From Aquincolibacterium sp964606385 (GTDB taxonomy: Bacteria > Omnitrophota > Omnitrophia > Omnitrophales > Aquincolibacteriaceae), in assembly GCA_964606385.1 (NCBI GenBank), contig CAZSFZ010000004.1:62001-126000 (forward strand): 64,000 nucleotides of DNA, written 5' to 3'. The notes beneath the pieces were generated by a model. It saw nothing but the letters and a program-made list of their open reading frames with translations. It was not told the origin of the DNA and did not search any database. Within the stretch, counting starts at the first letter, position 1; each line of letters opens with the position of its first letter. Shown piece by piece: positions 18,106-27,052 of this stretch. The position numbers and the translations under genes were made by a program.

Positions 18106-20934
18106 ATGGCAGAAGAAAAATCGTATAAAGAAACTTTGAATCTTCCCCAGACAAGCTTTCCCATGAAAGCGAATCTGGCCCAGCGTGAGCCGGAGATGCT
18201 CAAGGCCTGGGAAGCTCAGGACCTGCATGCGGCGATCCGCGCGAAGTCCGCGGGGAAGCCCAAGTACATCCTTCACGACGGGCCTCCTTACGCGAACGGA
18301 CACATCCACATTGGTCACGCGCTGAATAAAGTGCTGAAAGACCTCATCGTGAAATACCAGACGATGCGGGGCCATGACGCGCTCTATGTGCCGGGCTGGG
18401 ATTGCCACGGGCTTCCGATCGAGCATGCCTGTCTCAAGGAGATGGGAAAGCGCAAGGAAGAAGTAGACCGGGTCGAATTCCGGAAACAGGCCCGCAAATA
18501 CGCCGAAAAATTCGTCGGGATCCAACGCGAGGAGTTCAAGCGGCTCGGGATCTTCGGGGAGTGGGATGCGCCGTACCTCACGATGAACTACGGCTACCAG
18601 ACCGCGATCGCGGCGTCTTTCCTGAAACTTTACGAAGACGGTTTTATTGAACAGCGTTTGAAGCCCGTTCCGTGGTGCCATGATTGCGATACGGCGCTCG
18701 CGGAGGCCGAGCTTGAATATGAAGACAAGATCTCCAAGTCGGTTTATGTGAAATTTCCCGTCGAACATACCTCAAGCTCTTTAAAACTTCCGTCCGGTGC
18801 TAAAGTTTATTTGCTGGTATGGACCACGACGCCCTGGACGCTCCCGGCCAACGTCGGTTCGGCCGTGCATCCCGAACTCGAGTACGGATTATTTCAGAAG
18901 GGCGACGAGTTTTACATCTTTGCCAAAGCGCTCGAGGCGAAGCTTAAAGAGAAGGTCGATCTTGCCGGATTCAATCTTGTGAAGACCCTGGCAGGTCAGG
19001 AACTCAACGGGATGGAGTACCATCATCCCTTCCTCGACCGTAAAGGAAAAGTGATCACGGCGGATTATGTTTCCAGCGAAGACGGCACGGGGATCGTGCA
19101 TATCGCGCCGGGACACGGCGAGGACGACTACAAGCACGGGCATCTCGAGCATGGGCTCGCGATCATTTCGCCGGTGGACCACCGCGGAAGGTTTACGGAA
19201 GAATTCCCGTTCTGCAAAGGCGAGCATGTTTTCAAGGCGAACCCCAGGATCACGGCGCTTTTGGCTGAAAAAGGGCTGCTTCTCAAGGAAGAGGATTACT
19301 CGCACAGCTACCCTCATTGCTGGCGCTGCAAAAAACCGATCCTTTTTCGCGCGACCACGCAATGGTTCATGAAGATCGACCACAAAGATCTCCGCAAACG
19401 CATGAAACACGCGATCGATAAGGATATCCAGTTCATTCCGGATTGGGGAAGGAACCGCATCGGGGCGATGGTGGAAACGCGTCCGGAATGGTGCCTGTCG
19501 CGCCAGCGGTATTGGGGCGTGCCGATCCCGGTGATCCGCTGCAAAAATTGCTCCGGCGTTCATTTTGTGAAAGAGTCCAAGGCGAAGATCCTCGGGCTTT
19601 TCGAAAAAGAGGGGGCCGATGCCTGGTTCGCGCATCCGGCGGAGGCTTTTCTGCCTCCGGGGATCAAGTGCCCGAAATGTCACCGATCCGAATTTGAAAA
19701 GGAGAGTGATATTATCGATGTCTGGTTCGATTCGGGAGTGAGCCATCAGGCCGTGCTCCGCCGCCATCCGGGCTTGCGCTATCCCGCGGATCTTTATCTC
19801 GAAGGTTCCGACCAGCACCGGGGATGGTTCCAAAGCGCGCTCACGACGGCGATGGCGCTCGAGAACAAGAGCTCGTTTAAAAGCGTCCTGACGCACGGGT
19901 TCGTGATGGACGGCCAGGGAAAGAAAATGTCCAAGTCCGCCGGGAATGTCGTGACGCCGCAGGATGTGATGAAGGAGTTCGGCGCCGACGTGCTGCGGCT
20001 TTGGGTGACCTCGTGCGATTATCAGTTCGATGTCCGGCTCTCCAACGAGATCCTGAAGCAGCTTGTGGACACGTACCGCAAGATCCGCAACACGTTCCGT
20101 TATTTTCTTTCGAACCTTTACGATTTTGAACACGTGAAGCATGCTGTCCCTTATGAAAAACTGCATCCGCTCGACCGATGGGCGATGGCTCGGGCGGATC
20201 ATCTGGTCGCGTCGGTCACGGGACTTTATGAGCGTTTTGAATTTCATGAGATCTACCGCGAGGTCTACGATTTCTGCGTGGTAGACCTGAGCGCTTATTA
20301 TCTGGACGCGCTGAAGGATACGCTTTATACCGCGGCGCCGGTTTCCTGGCTTCGCCGTTCGGCCCAGACGGCGTTTCTCTATATCCTTTCGAGGCTCGTG
20401 AAGATCGTGGCGCCGGTCCTGCCTTTTACGGCGGATGAGGTATGGAAATCGTACAAGCTCGAGGAGGGAGTGACGACGGTGCACGCGAGCGCGTGGCCGG
20501 AAATATCGAAAGACAAGAACGCGAAGGAATTCCGCGATTGGGAACATCTCCGCGAGGTCCGGAATGCCGTCACACCGTTCCTTGAAAAGAAGCGGGAAGC
20601 CAAGGAGATCGGCGCGGGACTGGAGGCGAAGGTGATCCTGACTGCAGAAGATCCGGAATCTGCCGAAATATTACATAGATATGAAAAAGAACTCGCTCGC
20701 GTTTTTGTCGTGTCCCAGGTCGCTCTGGAGACTCAGACCGTGGAGGGTATGGAGGCCGCAGAAAGTGTTTCCGCGGTGCTCCAGAAAAAGTTCGGACTGA
20801 AGGTCCTTGTGACCCGGGCCGAAGGCGCGAAATGCGCCCGCTGTTGGAATTATTCCTCCTTCCTCGGTCAGGATCCCGAACACGGGACGCTTTGTCCCAA
20901 ATGCACCGAAGCGATCCGGGAAAGCCGTTCTTAA
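18106..20934 (+). CDS. ileS: Isoleucine--tRNA ligase
   Basis: Charges tRNA-Ile and edits misactivated valine. HIGH is at residues 68-71 after PPYANGHI, KMSKS at 607-611, and the C-terminal zinc site CARCW...CPKC (about 910-935) is complete. The CP1 editing domain occupies the region from about 190 to 390. At 942 residues it is a full-length bacterial enzyme. No strong ribosome-binding site precedes the ATG. It follows an intergenic inverted repeat and is followed by a sensor kinase gene. Confidence 0.97.
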   Translation: MAEEKSYKETLNLPQTSFPMKANLAQREPEMLKAWEAQDLHAAIRAKSAGKPKYILHDGPPYANGHIHIGHALNKVLKDLIVKYQTMRGHDALYVPGWDCHGLPIEHACLKEMGKRKEEVDRVEFRKQARKYAEKFVGIQREEFKRLGIFGEWDAPYLTMNYGYQTAIAASFLKLYEDGFIEQRLKPVPWCHDCDTALAEAELEYEDKISKSVYVKFPVEHTSSSLKLPSGAKVYLLVWTTTPWTLPANVGSAVHPELEYGLFQKGDEFYIFAKALEAKLKEKVDLAGFNLVKTLAGQELNGMEYHHPFLDRKGKVITADYVSSEDGTGIVHIAPGHGEDDYKHGHLEHGLAIISPVDHRGRFTEEFPFCKGEHVFKANPRITALLAEKGLLLKEEDYSHSYPHCWRCKKPILFRATTQWFMKIDHKDLRKRMKHAIDKDIQFIPDWGRNRIGAMVETRPEWCLSRQRYWGVPIPVIRCKNCSGVHFVKESKAKILGLFEKEGADAWFAHPAEAFLPPGIKCPKCHRSEFEKESDIIDVWFDSGVSHQAVLRRHPGLRYPADLYLEGSDQHRGWFQSALTTAMALENKSSFKSVLTHGFVMDGQGKKMSKSAGNVVTPQDVMKEFGADVLRLWVTSCDYQFDVRLSNEILKQLVDTYRKIRNTFRYFLSNLYDFEHVKHAVPYEKLHPLDRWAMARADHLVASVTGLYERFEFHEIYREVYDFCVVDLSAYYLDALKDTLYTAAPVSWLRRSAQTAFLYILSRLVKIVAPVLPFTADEVWKSYKLEEGVTTVHASAWPEISKDKNAKEFRDWEHLREVRNAVTPFLEKKREAKEIGAGLEAKVILTAEDPESAEILHRYEKELARVFVVSQVALETQTVEGMEAAESVSAVLQKKFGLKVLVTRAEGAKCARCWNYSSFLGQDPEHGTLCPKCTEAIRESRS

Positions 20935-21021
20935 AAAAAGGATCGACCTATTTTTAAAAAACAAGCGTCTTTCCATATAAGAACTCCGAAGATCGTCCTG
21001 AAGAAAGTCCTGGTCGGGCTT

Positions 21022-22500
21022 GTGCTTTTTTCATTGGGAGCCTTGGCGGTCTACCTGCTGCCTTTTGTGATCCCCGCCTCCCGGGTTTCGGGCGCCTGGG
21101 TGCATCATCCGCTGCTCCCGATCCTTGTGATGACCGTGATCTTCCTGGCGGCGTATAAGCCCACCGAAAGGCTGGTCAAAAAATTCCTCGAGAAATACTT
21201 TTTCCACAAGAAAACATTCGCCCAAATGACCCTGATGGACCTGGCGGGCGACCTGGCCGTGAATCTGGACCTTCAGGAGATCGCGAACCTGGTAGTGAAC
21301 ACGTTCGGGGAAGTGCTGCAGCTGAAGACCGTGGCGCTTCTTGTTTCGGATCCGCTACAGAATAATTTTGAGGTCAGCTCCGCCTACGGATGGACGATCT
21401 CGGCTTCCAAAAGGGTGAGGCTTGGATCGGAGACGCCTCTCGTTCGGATGATCCATCAGACAGGGCACCATACCCTGGTGCGCGGTCCCGTGCTGCAAAG
21501 CCTGACCTGGCAGGAAGCCAACGCGCTCGCGAAGGACCTTGATTCCTTGCAGGCTGCTTGGGTTACCCCGCTTTTCGTCAAAGGGGAGCTGGTGGGGCTT
21601 CTGGCGTTCGGGTCGCTTGTGCCGGACAGGGTTTTTGACCAGTGGGATTTTCAGTTCTTCCGGGAGTTCGCGGCCGCGATCGCTCCGTGCGTGCATAACG
21701 CGATGGTCGTAAAACGCCTGAGGCAGCTTAATTTCGAGCTTCAGGATACCCAATCGCATTGGGTCCAGAAGACCAAATTGAACGCGATCGAGAAACTGGC
21801 GGCAGGCATCGCTCACGAGATCCATAATCCGCTCGCGATCATTTCCGGAAAGGCGCAGGTCCTGCTCATGCAAAAAGGCCCCAGGCAGTTGGAGCCGAAT
21901 GTCCAGGACGCCCTCAATACGATAGTGAAGCAAACGCGGCGGGCGGCCGATATAACTAGAAAGCTTCTGATGTATTCCCAAGGTTCCCGGGGTCCCCAAG
22001 AGTGGATCTCGCTCGAAAAGGTCCTGGATGAGACTTTGGCGCTTTTGGCGTACCAGGCGACGATCGATAAGATCGAGATCGTCAGGAACCTGGACCCGGA
22101 ACTGCCGCAGTTCTTCGCGAACATGCAGGAGATCCGGGAGATCTTTCTGAACCTGCTTTTGAACGCCGTCGAGGCGGTGGGCTCGGAAGGGAAGATCGTC
22201 GTGGAACTCAAGTATTACCGGGATGAGGAAGTGATCGAGATCGTGTGTTCGGACACGGGGAGAGGGATCCCGGCCGATCATCTGGATAAGGTCTTTAACC
22301 CGTTTTACACGACGCGTCATGAGGCGGTGGGGCTCGGGCTTTTTGTGACAAAGCAGATCGTGCACCGTTACGGCGGTTCGATCCGGGTCGAGAGTCAGGT
22401 GGGGATCGGCAGCATGTTCGTTTTGCAGCTGCCCTGCACGGCCAAGGATGTTCCGGCCGCGGAAATTGAAAAAACGGGAGCGCAGGTTTCAGGTAATTAA
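21022..22500 (+). CDS. GAF-domain sensor histidine kinase
   Basis: Membrane kinase of a two-component system. From the GTG at 21022: two membrane helices (about 3-20 and 30-45), a GAF-like domain (about 75-225), a dimerisation domain with phospho-acceptor H265 in GIAHEIHNPL, and an ATPase domain with NLLLNAVEA, DTGRGIPADH and GLGLFVTKQIV. The frame is open further upstream to 20935 and encodes a basic stretch that normally precedes a first membrane helix, but it has no ATG, GTG or TTG; an ATT at 20950 preceded by AAAGGA could be the true start. A lone receiver gene follows 70 nt later, then an HD-GYP gene. The ligand is unknown. Confidence 0.9.
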   Translation: MLFSLGALAVYLLPFVIPASRVSGAWVHHPLLPILVMTVIFLAAYKPTERLVKKFLEKYFFHKKTFAQMTLMDLAGDLAVNLDLQEIANLVVNTFGEVLQLKTVALLVSDPLQNNFEVSSAYGWTISASKRVRLGSETPLVRMIHQTGHHTLVRGPVLQSLTWQEANALAKDLDSLQAAWVTPLFVKGELVGLLAFGSLVPDRVFDQWDFQFFREFAAAIAPCVHNAMVVKRLRQLNFELQDTQSHWVQKTKLNAIEKLAAGIAHEIHNPLAIISGKAQVLLMQKGPRQLEPNVQDALNTIVKQTRRAADITRKLLMYSQGSRGPQEWISLEKVLDETLALLAYQATIDKIEIVRNLDPELPQFFANMQEIREIFLNLLLNAVEAVGSEGKIVVELKYYRDEEVIEIVCSDTGRGIPADHLDKVFNPFYTTRHEAVGLGLFVTKQIVHRYGGSIRVESQVGIGSMFVLQLPCTAKDVPAAEIEKTGAQVSGN

Positions 22501-22569
22501 CGAGGGTGATAGGGGGGATCCATGTCCTTTATCAATATCGGCCACAAGCACTCAGGGAGGAATCCGGGA

Positions 22570-22944
22570 ATGAATAAATTGTTGATCGTGGATGACGAGA
22601 TCGAGATCTGTGAATTCTTAAAATCCTTTTTCGAGGACCGCGATTTCAAGGTCGCGACCGCCTGTGATGGGAACAAGGCCCTGGAGCAAATGAACGTTTT
22701 TCAGCCCGAAGTCGTCCTTTTGGATATCCAGATGCCGGGGTTGGACGGTCTTCAAACCCTCAAAAGGATCAAGGAAGCTTATCCCAAGGTCAAAGTCATC
22801 ATGGTGACCGCCGTCGAGACCCAGGAAAAGATCGAAGAGGCCATGCGGCTCGGAGCTGATAATTACATCACGAAGCCCCTCAGCCTCGAATATCTGGAAA
22901 AAGACGTCCAGGACAAGATCGATATTTTGGCCAAAGGCTCTTAG
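22570..22944 (+). CDS. Single-domain response regulator
   Basis: A CheY-like receiver of 124 residues without output domain. It begins MNKLLIVDDE, the acceptor is D52 in VVLLDIQMPG, and Thr (VTAVE) and Lys (YITKPL) of the active site are present. The ATG at 22570 is preferred because AGGGAGG lies 9 nt upstream and the protein then begins at the fold; an earlier ATG at 22522 has its own GGGGGG stretch. It probably takes phosphate from the preceding kinase and passes the signal to the HD-GYP protein or another partner. Confidence 0.9.
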   Translation: MNKLLIVDDEIEICEFLKSFFEDRDFKVATACDGNKALEQMNVFQPEVVLLDIQMPGLDGLQTLKRIKEAYPKVKVIMVTAVETQEKIEEAMRLGADNYITKPLSLEYLEKDVQDKIDILAKGS

Positions 22945-22972
22945 GTCCCGATCCTCGGACCGAATAGGCGTT

Positions 22973-23020
22973 CTCATCTTTCCAGGATGAGGACCCGGAA
23001 AGCGACCCCGCCAGCCGGGG
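22973..23020 (+). promoter_or_regulatory. Hairpin leader before the HD-GYP gene
   Basis: Two stems lie in the 76-nt gap: CTCATC (22973-22978) with GATGAG (22986-22991), and CCCCG (23006-23010) with CGGGG (23016-23020). The second holds the only purine-rich stretch that could serve as ribosome-binding site, so it may limit translation. No known riboswitch consensus was recognised. Confidence 0.35.
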
Positions 23021-24304
23021 ATGATCTTAATGCCGACAAAAGCGGATCCTCGCAGTACTCAAAAACTTGATTATCAGGAAGTTCTTCGGGATGTGGCCCG
23101 CAGCATGGTCCGCCTCAAACGCCCGGACCGGCTCCTCAAGCTGATCACCCGGTTTATTGACCGTCAGTTCGGTCTGGTTCACGCCTCGCTTCTGATTTTC
23201 GACCCCAAAAAGGACCATTACTTTTTTGTCCATTCCAAGGGCGCCAAACGTCTGCCGATGGGCCTCGTGAAATTCGACGCCGACCACCCGTTGGTCCAGT
23301 GGTTCTCCGCGCCGCAGAAAAAACTTCCGGTCCAAAAAGAGTACCTGTTCTTCTCCGATGTTAAGAAGATGCTGACGCGCGCCGAATTCCGCTTAGCGTC
23401 GAATTCCCGGGCCGATCAGCTTGAGGGGATCCGGAAGACCATGAAGAACCTGAAGGTCGAGCTGGTGGTCCCGGGTTACTTCAAGGACGCCCTGGTCGGG
23501 CTCCTGATGCTTGGGCCGCGCGTGAACGGCCGCTGTTTTACGGCTCAGGAAGTCACGTTCTTCCAGACACTCGCGCATGATTGTTCCATGGCCATCAAGA
23601 CTGCCGAGTACAACCAGAACCTTGTGGAGCAGAACCATGAACTTGCCAAACGCCTTGAAGAAATTGAGCGGATGCGGAACAAGGAGCAACGGACTTATTA
23701 CGAGATCATGCGGTCTCTCGCCGAAGAAGTCCACGCGAAAGAACCTTACATCTTCGGTCATGTTTCGGAAGTGGAGCGCCTCGGCATGATGACGGCCCGA
23801 GAGATGGGGATGGACCTTACGGGTAAGACCAAGGACCTGCTTTCGGCGGCCCTCATCCTGCACGATGTCGGTAAGATCGGGATCCCCGACAATATCCTCT
23901 GCAAGCCCGGGCAGCTTACTCGTGACGAGTGGGAAGTCATGAAAACCCACGTCGAGAAGGGCGCGAGGATCCTTGAGCCGCTTACGGATTTCAAAAAAGT
24001 CCGAGAGATCATTATGGCTCATCATGAGCGTTTTGACGGAAGCGGTTATCCCCGCGGCCTCAAAGGGGACGAGATCTCGATCGAGGCGCGCATCATTTGC
24101 GTGGTGGACAGTTTTCACGCGATCGTGTCATCCCGCTGCTACCGGGAAGGCCGCTCGATCGACTCAGCGATCCATGAGATCCGGAATTGCGCCGGGACCC
24201 AATTCGATCCCGTTGTGGTGGACGCCTTCCTGCGGGCCCTTAAAAAAGAACTCCAGAAAAAAGGCGAAGTTCCCAAGGCGCTGGCCGAACTCGCCGTCGA
24301 CTGA
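23021..24304 (+). CDS. GAF and HD-GYP domain protein, probable cyclic-di-GMP phosphodiesterase
   Basis: A 427-residue cytoplasmic protein. A GAF-like sensor covers about 25-200, a coiled segment (about 205-235) links it to an HD-GYP domain (about 240-410). Metal and catalytic motifs are intact: HDVGKIGIP with H281 and D282, the histidine pair at 334-335, and DGSGYPRGLKGDEI. It therefore probably degrades cyclic di-GMP. It forms a signalling set with the kinase and receiver upstream. ATG codons at 23021 and 23030 are both possible; the second has better spacing from a GGGG stretch. Confidence 0.93.
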   Translation: MILMPTKADPRSTQKLDYQEVLRDVARSMVRLKRPDRLLKLITRFIDRQFGLVHASLLIFDPKKDHYFFVHSKGAKRLPMGLVKFDADHPLVQWFSAPQKKLPVQKEYLFFSDVKKMLTRAEFRLASNSRADQLEGIRKTMKNLKVELVVPGYFKDALVGLLMLGPRVNGRCFTAQEVTFFQTLAHDCSMAIKTAEYNQNLVEQNHELAKRLEEIERMRNKEQRTYYEIMRSLAEEVHAKEPYIFGHVSEVERLGMMTAREMGMDLTGKTKDLLSAALILHDVGKIGIPDNILCKPGQLTRDEWEVMKTHVEKGARILEPLTDFKKVREIIMAHHERFDGSGYPRGLKGDEISIEARIICVVDSFHAIVSSRCYREGRSIDSAIHEIRNCAGTQFDPVVVDAFLRALKKELQKKGEVPKALAELAVD

Positions 24305-24332
24305 TTCTCTTTCATTTTTCTGGACTTATCGC

Positions 24333-24361
24333 TTGCTTCTCCGGAGGCGCATCAGTATAAT
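24333..24361 (+). promoter_or_regulatory. Sigma-70-type promoter for the DksA-lspA-lgt-rluD group
   Basis: TTGCTT, a 17-nt spacer and a perfect TATAAT lie in the gap after the HD-GYP gene. Expected start is near 24368, giving about 72 nt of leader with AAGGAAAG before the ATG at 24440. Confidence 0.75.
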
Positions 24362-24439
24362 GCCGCCCTCGATTGAGTGAAAGCAGGCCTGCCCCAGAGG
24401 CGGTTGCCTTAATTTCCAAGGAAAGTGGGTTAAAATTTT

Positions 24440-24925
24440 ATGGCAAAAGCTAAAAAATCATCAAAGAAATCATCCAAAAAATCATCCCGGAAACCCGTCA
24501 AGCGGTCCGCTAAAAAGCCGGCCAAGGCGCCCAAGGCGTCTAAAGTTTCGCGTCTTTCCAAGAGGGATCTCGAACTTTACAAGAAAATGCTTCTCCACCT
24601 CCGCGGCAAGATCGCCGGGGACCTCCAGCAGATCGAAGGGGACACCCTCAGCGCGAACCAGCCCGGCAATACCGGAGAGCTTTCCGATGTGGCGGATATG
24701 GCCACTGACAATTATGACCGGGAACTGAATATCGGTCTTGCCACCAATGAGCAGCAGCTCTTGAACGATATCGATATGGCCCTCAAAAAGATCGACGATG
24801 GCACCTACGGTATTTGCGAGATCTACGGGACGCCGATCCCCAAGAAGCGTCTCATGGCCATGCCGTATACCCGCCTTTCAATGAAGGCGCAGGAAGAAGA
24901 GGAGAAGAACAAACGTCATCAGTAA
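24440..24925 (+). CDS. DksA/TraR-family protein with lysine-rich N-terminus and degenerate zinc finger
   Basis: A 161-residue protein. Residues 1-40 are almost only Lys, Ser, Ala, Pro and Arg (KKSSKKSSKKSSRKP), like a histone H1 tail. From about 45 it has the coiled-coil and globular part of DksA: NTGELSDVADMATDNYDRE, then a region like the finger, GTYGICEIYGTPIPKKRL. Of the four zinc cysteines only the first remains; the others are Tyr, Ser and Ala. DksA binds RNA polymerase with ppGpp; zinc-less versions with other bridging residues exist. It heads an operon and overlaps lspA. A regulatory role at RNA polymerase or on DNA is likely but unproven. Confidence 0.85.
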   Translation: MAKAKKSSKKSSKKSSRKPVKRSAKKPAKAPKASKVSRLSKRDLELYKKMLLHLRGKIAGDLQQIEGDTLSANQPGNTGELSDVADMATDNYDRELNIGLATNEQQLLNDIDMALKKIDDGTYGICEIYGTPIPKKRLMAMPYTRLSMKAQEEEEKNKRHQ

Positions 24926-25380
24926 TCTTCTTCTACGGCCTTGTCGGGTCTGTAGTTCTCATTGACCAGTTTTCCAAATTCTTCGCGCTTCGCTATCTTT
25001 CTCCTGAAAGCTCGGTCCCTGTCATTCCCCAGATCCTGGACCTGACGCTTGTCAGGAATTCCGGCGTTGCCTTCGGGCTTTTCAGCGGCTACGCGCCCGC
25101 GCTTTTCACGGTGATCACGATCAGCCTTGTTTTCCTTTTCATGATCGCGAACCGTTCTCATGGCACAGCGGCCCATGGGACCTCGACGGTGGACCGGTGG
25201 GCGCTCAGCCTTATCCTCGGAGGCGCGATCGGCAACTGGATCGACCGGCTCCGCTTTGAAGCCGTGATCGATTTCATCGACTTCCGCGTTTGGCCGGTCT
25301 TTAACATCGCGGACACCGCCATCACAGTCGGCGTTTGCCTTTATTTTTTCCGCGTTCTCTTTCATAAAGAAAAAGCATGA
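24925..25380 (+). CDS. lspA: Lipoprotein signal peptidase
   Basis: Aspartyl membrane protease that cleaves prolipoprotein signal peptides. Four helices are visible; the catalytic pair sits in GNWIDRLR and FNIADTAI, and the first helix ends in the conserved DQFSKFF. No ATG, GTG or TTG lies at the expected N-terminus. The first usable standard codon is TTG at 24814, 112 nt inside the DksA-like gene, giving a non-family leader peptide. An ATC at 24925, overlapping the DksA-like stop (TAATC), gives a protein of exactly normal size (151 aa) and is used here as a tentative start. It overlaps lgt by 4 nt, so both lipoprotein-maturation enzymes are made together. Confidence 0.9.
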   Translation: MFFYGLVGSVVLIDQFSKFFALRYLSPESSVPVIPQILDLTLVRNSGVAFGLFSGYAPALFTVITISLVFLFMIANRSHGTAAHGTSTVDRWALSLILGGAIGNWIDRLRFEAVIDFIDFRVWPVFNIADTAITVGVCLYFFRVLFHKEKA

Positions 25381-26114
25381 AGCCCATCCTTTTTTCCTTC
25401 GGTTCGATCCACATTTATACCTATGGCCTGAGCGTGGCCCTCGGCGTACTTCTTTCGGTGTTCCTGATGCAGCGTCAAAGCCGCCGGACAGGGTTCCCGA
25501 AACCCGACGAAGTCTTTGATATGGCTTTTGTCGTGCTGGTGTGGGGATTTATCGGGGCCCGGCTTTTTTATGTGTTCCAGAACCTGTCTTTTTATCTGGA
25601 AGAGCCCTTCAAGATTTTTGCGGTGTGGGAAGGAGGGCTGATCTTTTACGGCGGCGCGGTCGCTGCATTCCTGGGCCTCTGGATCATGGGCCGGAAGAAA
25701 AAATGGCCTTTTTGGAAATCGCTCGATTTTCTCGCTCCGTACGCCGCCCTGTCCCATGTATTTGGCCGGATCGGATGTTTTCTGAACGGATGCTGTTTCG
25801 GCAAGGCCTGTGATCTGCCCTGGGCCGTCCGTTTTCCCGAAATGTCCTACCGCGTGCATCCGGCCCAGATCTACGAAGCGTGTTATGACCTGTTGCTCTA
25901 TGTTTTTCTCATCAAGCGCGCGAAGAAGGTCCGCTTCGAGGGCGAGATCATTCTGCTCTATTTTCTCTTTTACGGGATGGGCCGTTACACGATCGAATTT
26001 GTCCGGGAACCCAGCTGGACATGGATGGGGCTTACCTCGAACCAGTGGCTGAGCGTTGCCATCATGACCGCCGCTTTTGTTCTTTTTCAACGGCGCCGTT
26101 ACAAAGCCTCCTAG
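25377..26114 (+). CDS. lgt: Prolipoprotein diacylglyceryl transferase
   Basis: Inner-membrane enzyme that attaches diacylglycerol from phosphatidylglycerol to the lipobox cysteine. The 245-residue protein has seven hydrophobic segments. The Lgt signature is recognisable as GRIGCFLNGCCFG, preceded by LIFYGGAVAA and followed by VHPAQIYEA and YGMGRYTIEFVRE. The usual Asn-Gly-Glu in the signature reads Asn-Gly-Cys, a known variation in some phyla. It works just before LspA, encoded upstream with a 4-nt overlap. Confidence 0.95.
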   Translation: MKPILFSFGSIHIYTYGLSVALGVLLSVFLMQRQSRRTGFPKPDEVFDMAFVVLVWGFIGARLFYVFQNLSFYLEEPFKIFAVWEGGLIFYGGAVAAFLGLWIMGRKKKWPFWKSLDFLAPYAALSHVFGRIGCFLNGCCFGKACDLPWAVRFPEMSYRVHPAQIYEACYDLLLYVFLIKRAKKVRFEGEIILLYFLFYGMGRYTIEFVREPSWTWMGLTSNQWLSVAIMTAAFVLFQRRRYKAS

Positions 26115-26116
26115 CC

Positions 26117-27040
26117 ATGCCCAAGAACCGATTCACGGAGTTTATCGTTGAGGATCAGGAAGCTGAGCAGCGCCTCGATATTTTTCTCGCCCAAAAGATG
26201 TCCAGCCAGCATTCCCGGGCACATCTCCAGAAAATGATCAAGAACGGCGGTGTGCTTGTGGACGGGAAGAGCGTGACGCCGCATTACGCGGTCAAAGCGG
26301 GGGAGAGGATCCGCGTGGAGAAACTCGACATGCCGGTCGAGGAGCTTCCGGCGGAGGCGATCCCGCTTAATATTGTTTATGAAGACGATGACTGTTTGGT
26401 CGTGAACAAACCGGCAGGCATGGTCGTTCACCCGGCGATCGGAAATCCGCGGCATACGCTCGTGAACGCGCTTTTGTTCCACGTGCAAAATCTCGGGAAC
26501 GCCGAAGATAAGGTTCGGCCGGGGATCGTTCACCGGCTCGACAAAGACACCTCCGGCCTTCTCGTGGTCGCGAAAAATGATTACGCCCATGACAAACTCG
26601 CCCGGCAGTTCAAAGAACACTCGATCGACCGTGTCTATAACGCGATCGTGCGCGGCGTGGTCCAGCATAACGAAGGGATGTGCGAAGAGCCGGTCGGCCG
26701 CGCCTTCCTGAACCGGAAAAAAGTGGTGATCCGCCCGTCCGGGGGGAAAGACGCCTTGACTTTCTTCCGCGTGCTGAAACGCTTCAAGAACGCGACGTTC
26801 GTGGAGATCCGTCCTCAGACCGGCCGGACGCATCAGATCCGCGTTCATTTCGCCCACATGGGGCATCCGGTCCTGGGCGATACGCTCTACGGAATCCCGT
26901 TCCCGCCGATCCGGCGCCAGGCGCTTCATGCCCTATCCATCGGCTTTGAACAACCCCGCACGAAGAAGTGGATCCATCTGACAAGCGAGCTCCCGGAGGA
27001 CATGCAGGACCTCTTGCGCTTTCTTGAATCACACCCCTGA
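26117..27040 (+). CDS. RluD-type 23S rRNA pseudouridine synthase
   Basis: Converts specific uridines of large-subunit rRNA to pseudouridine. An N-terminal S4 RNA-binding domain (about 15-75) precedes the catalytic domain with HRLDKDTSGLLVVAKN, whose Asp is the catalytic residue, and later RPQTGRTHQIRVH. The ATG at 26117 stands 2 nt after the lgt stop; a longer frame from 26021 would lie within lgt. The length, 307 residues, is normal. The target uridine cannot be fixed from sequence alone. Confidence 0.93.
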   Translation: MPKNRFTEFIVEDQEAEQRLDIFLAQKMSSQHSRAHLQKMIKNGGVLVDGKSVTPHYAVKAGERIRVEKLDMPVEELPAEAIPLNIVYEDDDCLVVNKPAGMVVHPAIGNPRHTLVNALLFHVQNLGNAEDKVRPGIVHRLDKDTSGLLVVAKNDYAHDKLARQFKEHSIDRVYNAIVRGVVQHNEGMCEEPVGRAFLNRKKVVIRPSGGKDALTFFRVLKRFKNATFVEIRPQTGRTHQIRVHFAHMGHPVLGDTLYGIPFPPIRRQALHALSIGFEQPRTKKWIHLTSELPEDMQDLLRFLESHP

Positions 27041-27052
27041 TTGGCTTATAAT
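27024..27052 (+). promoter_or_regulatory. Sigma-70-type promoter overlapping the end of rluD
   Basis: TTGAAT, a 17-nt spacer and a perfect TATAAT. Start is expected near 27059, about 110 nt before the YugP-like gene. It probably drives the menaquinone gene run. Confidence 0.75.

Noticed and set aside
18889..20547. 552-codon open frame on the minus strand
   Set aside because: Shadow of ileS; Arg/His-rich and without any family feature.
22945..23020. Cyclic-di-GMP (GEMM) riboswitch before the HD-GYP gene
   Set aside because: Hairpins exist but the conserved GEMM core sequences were not found.
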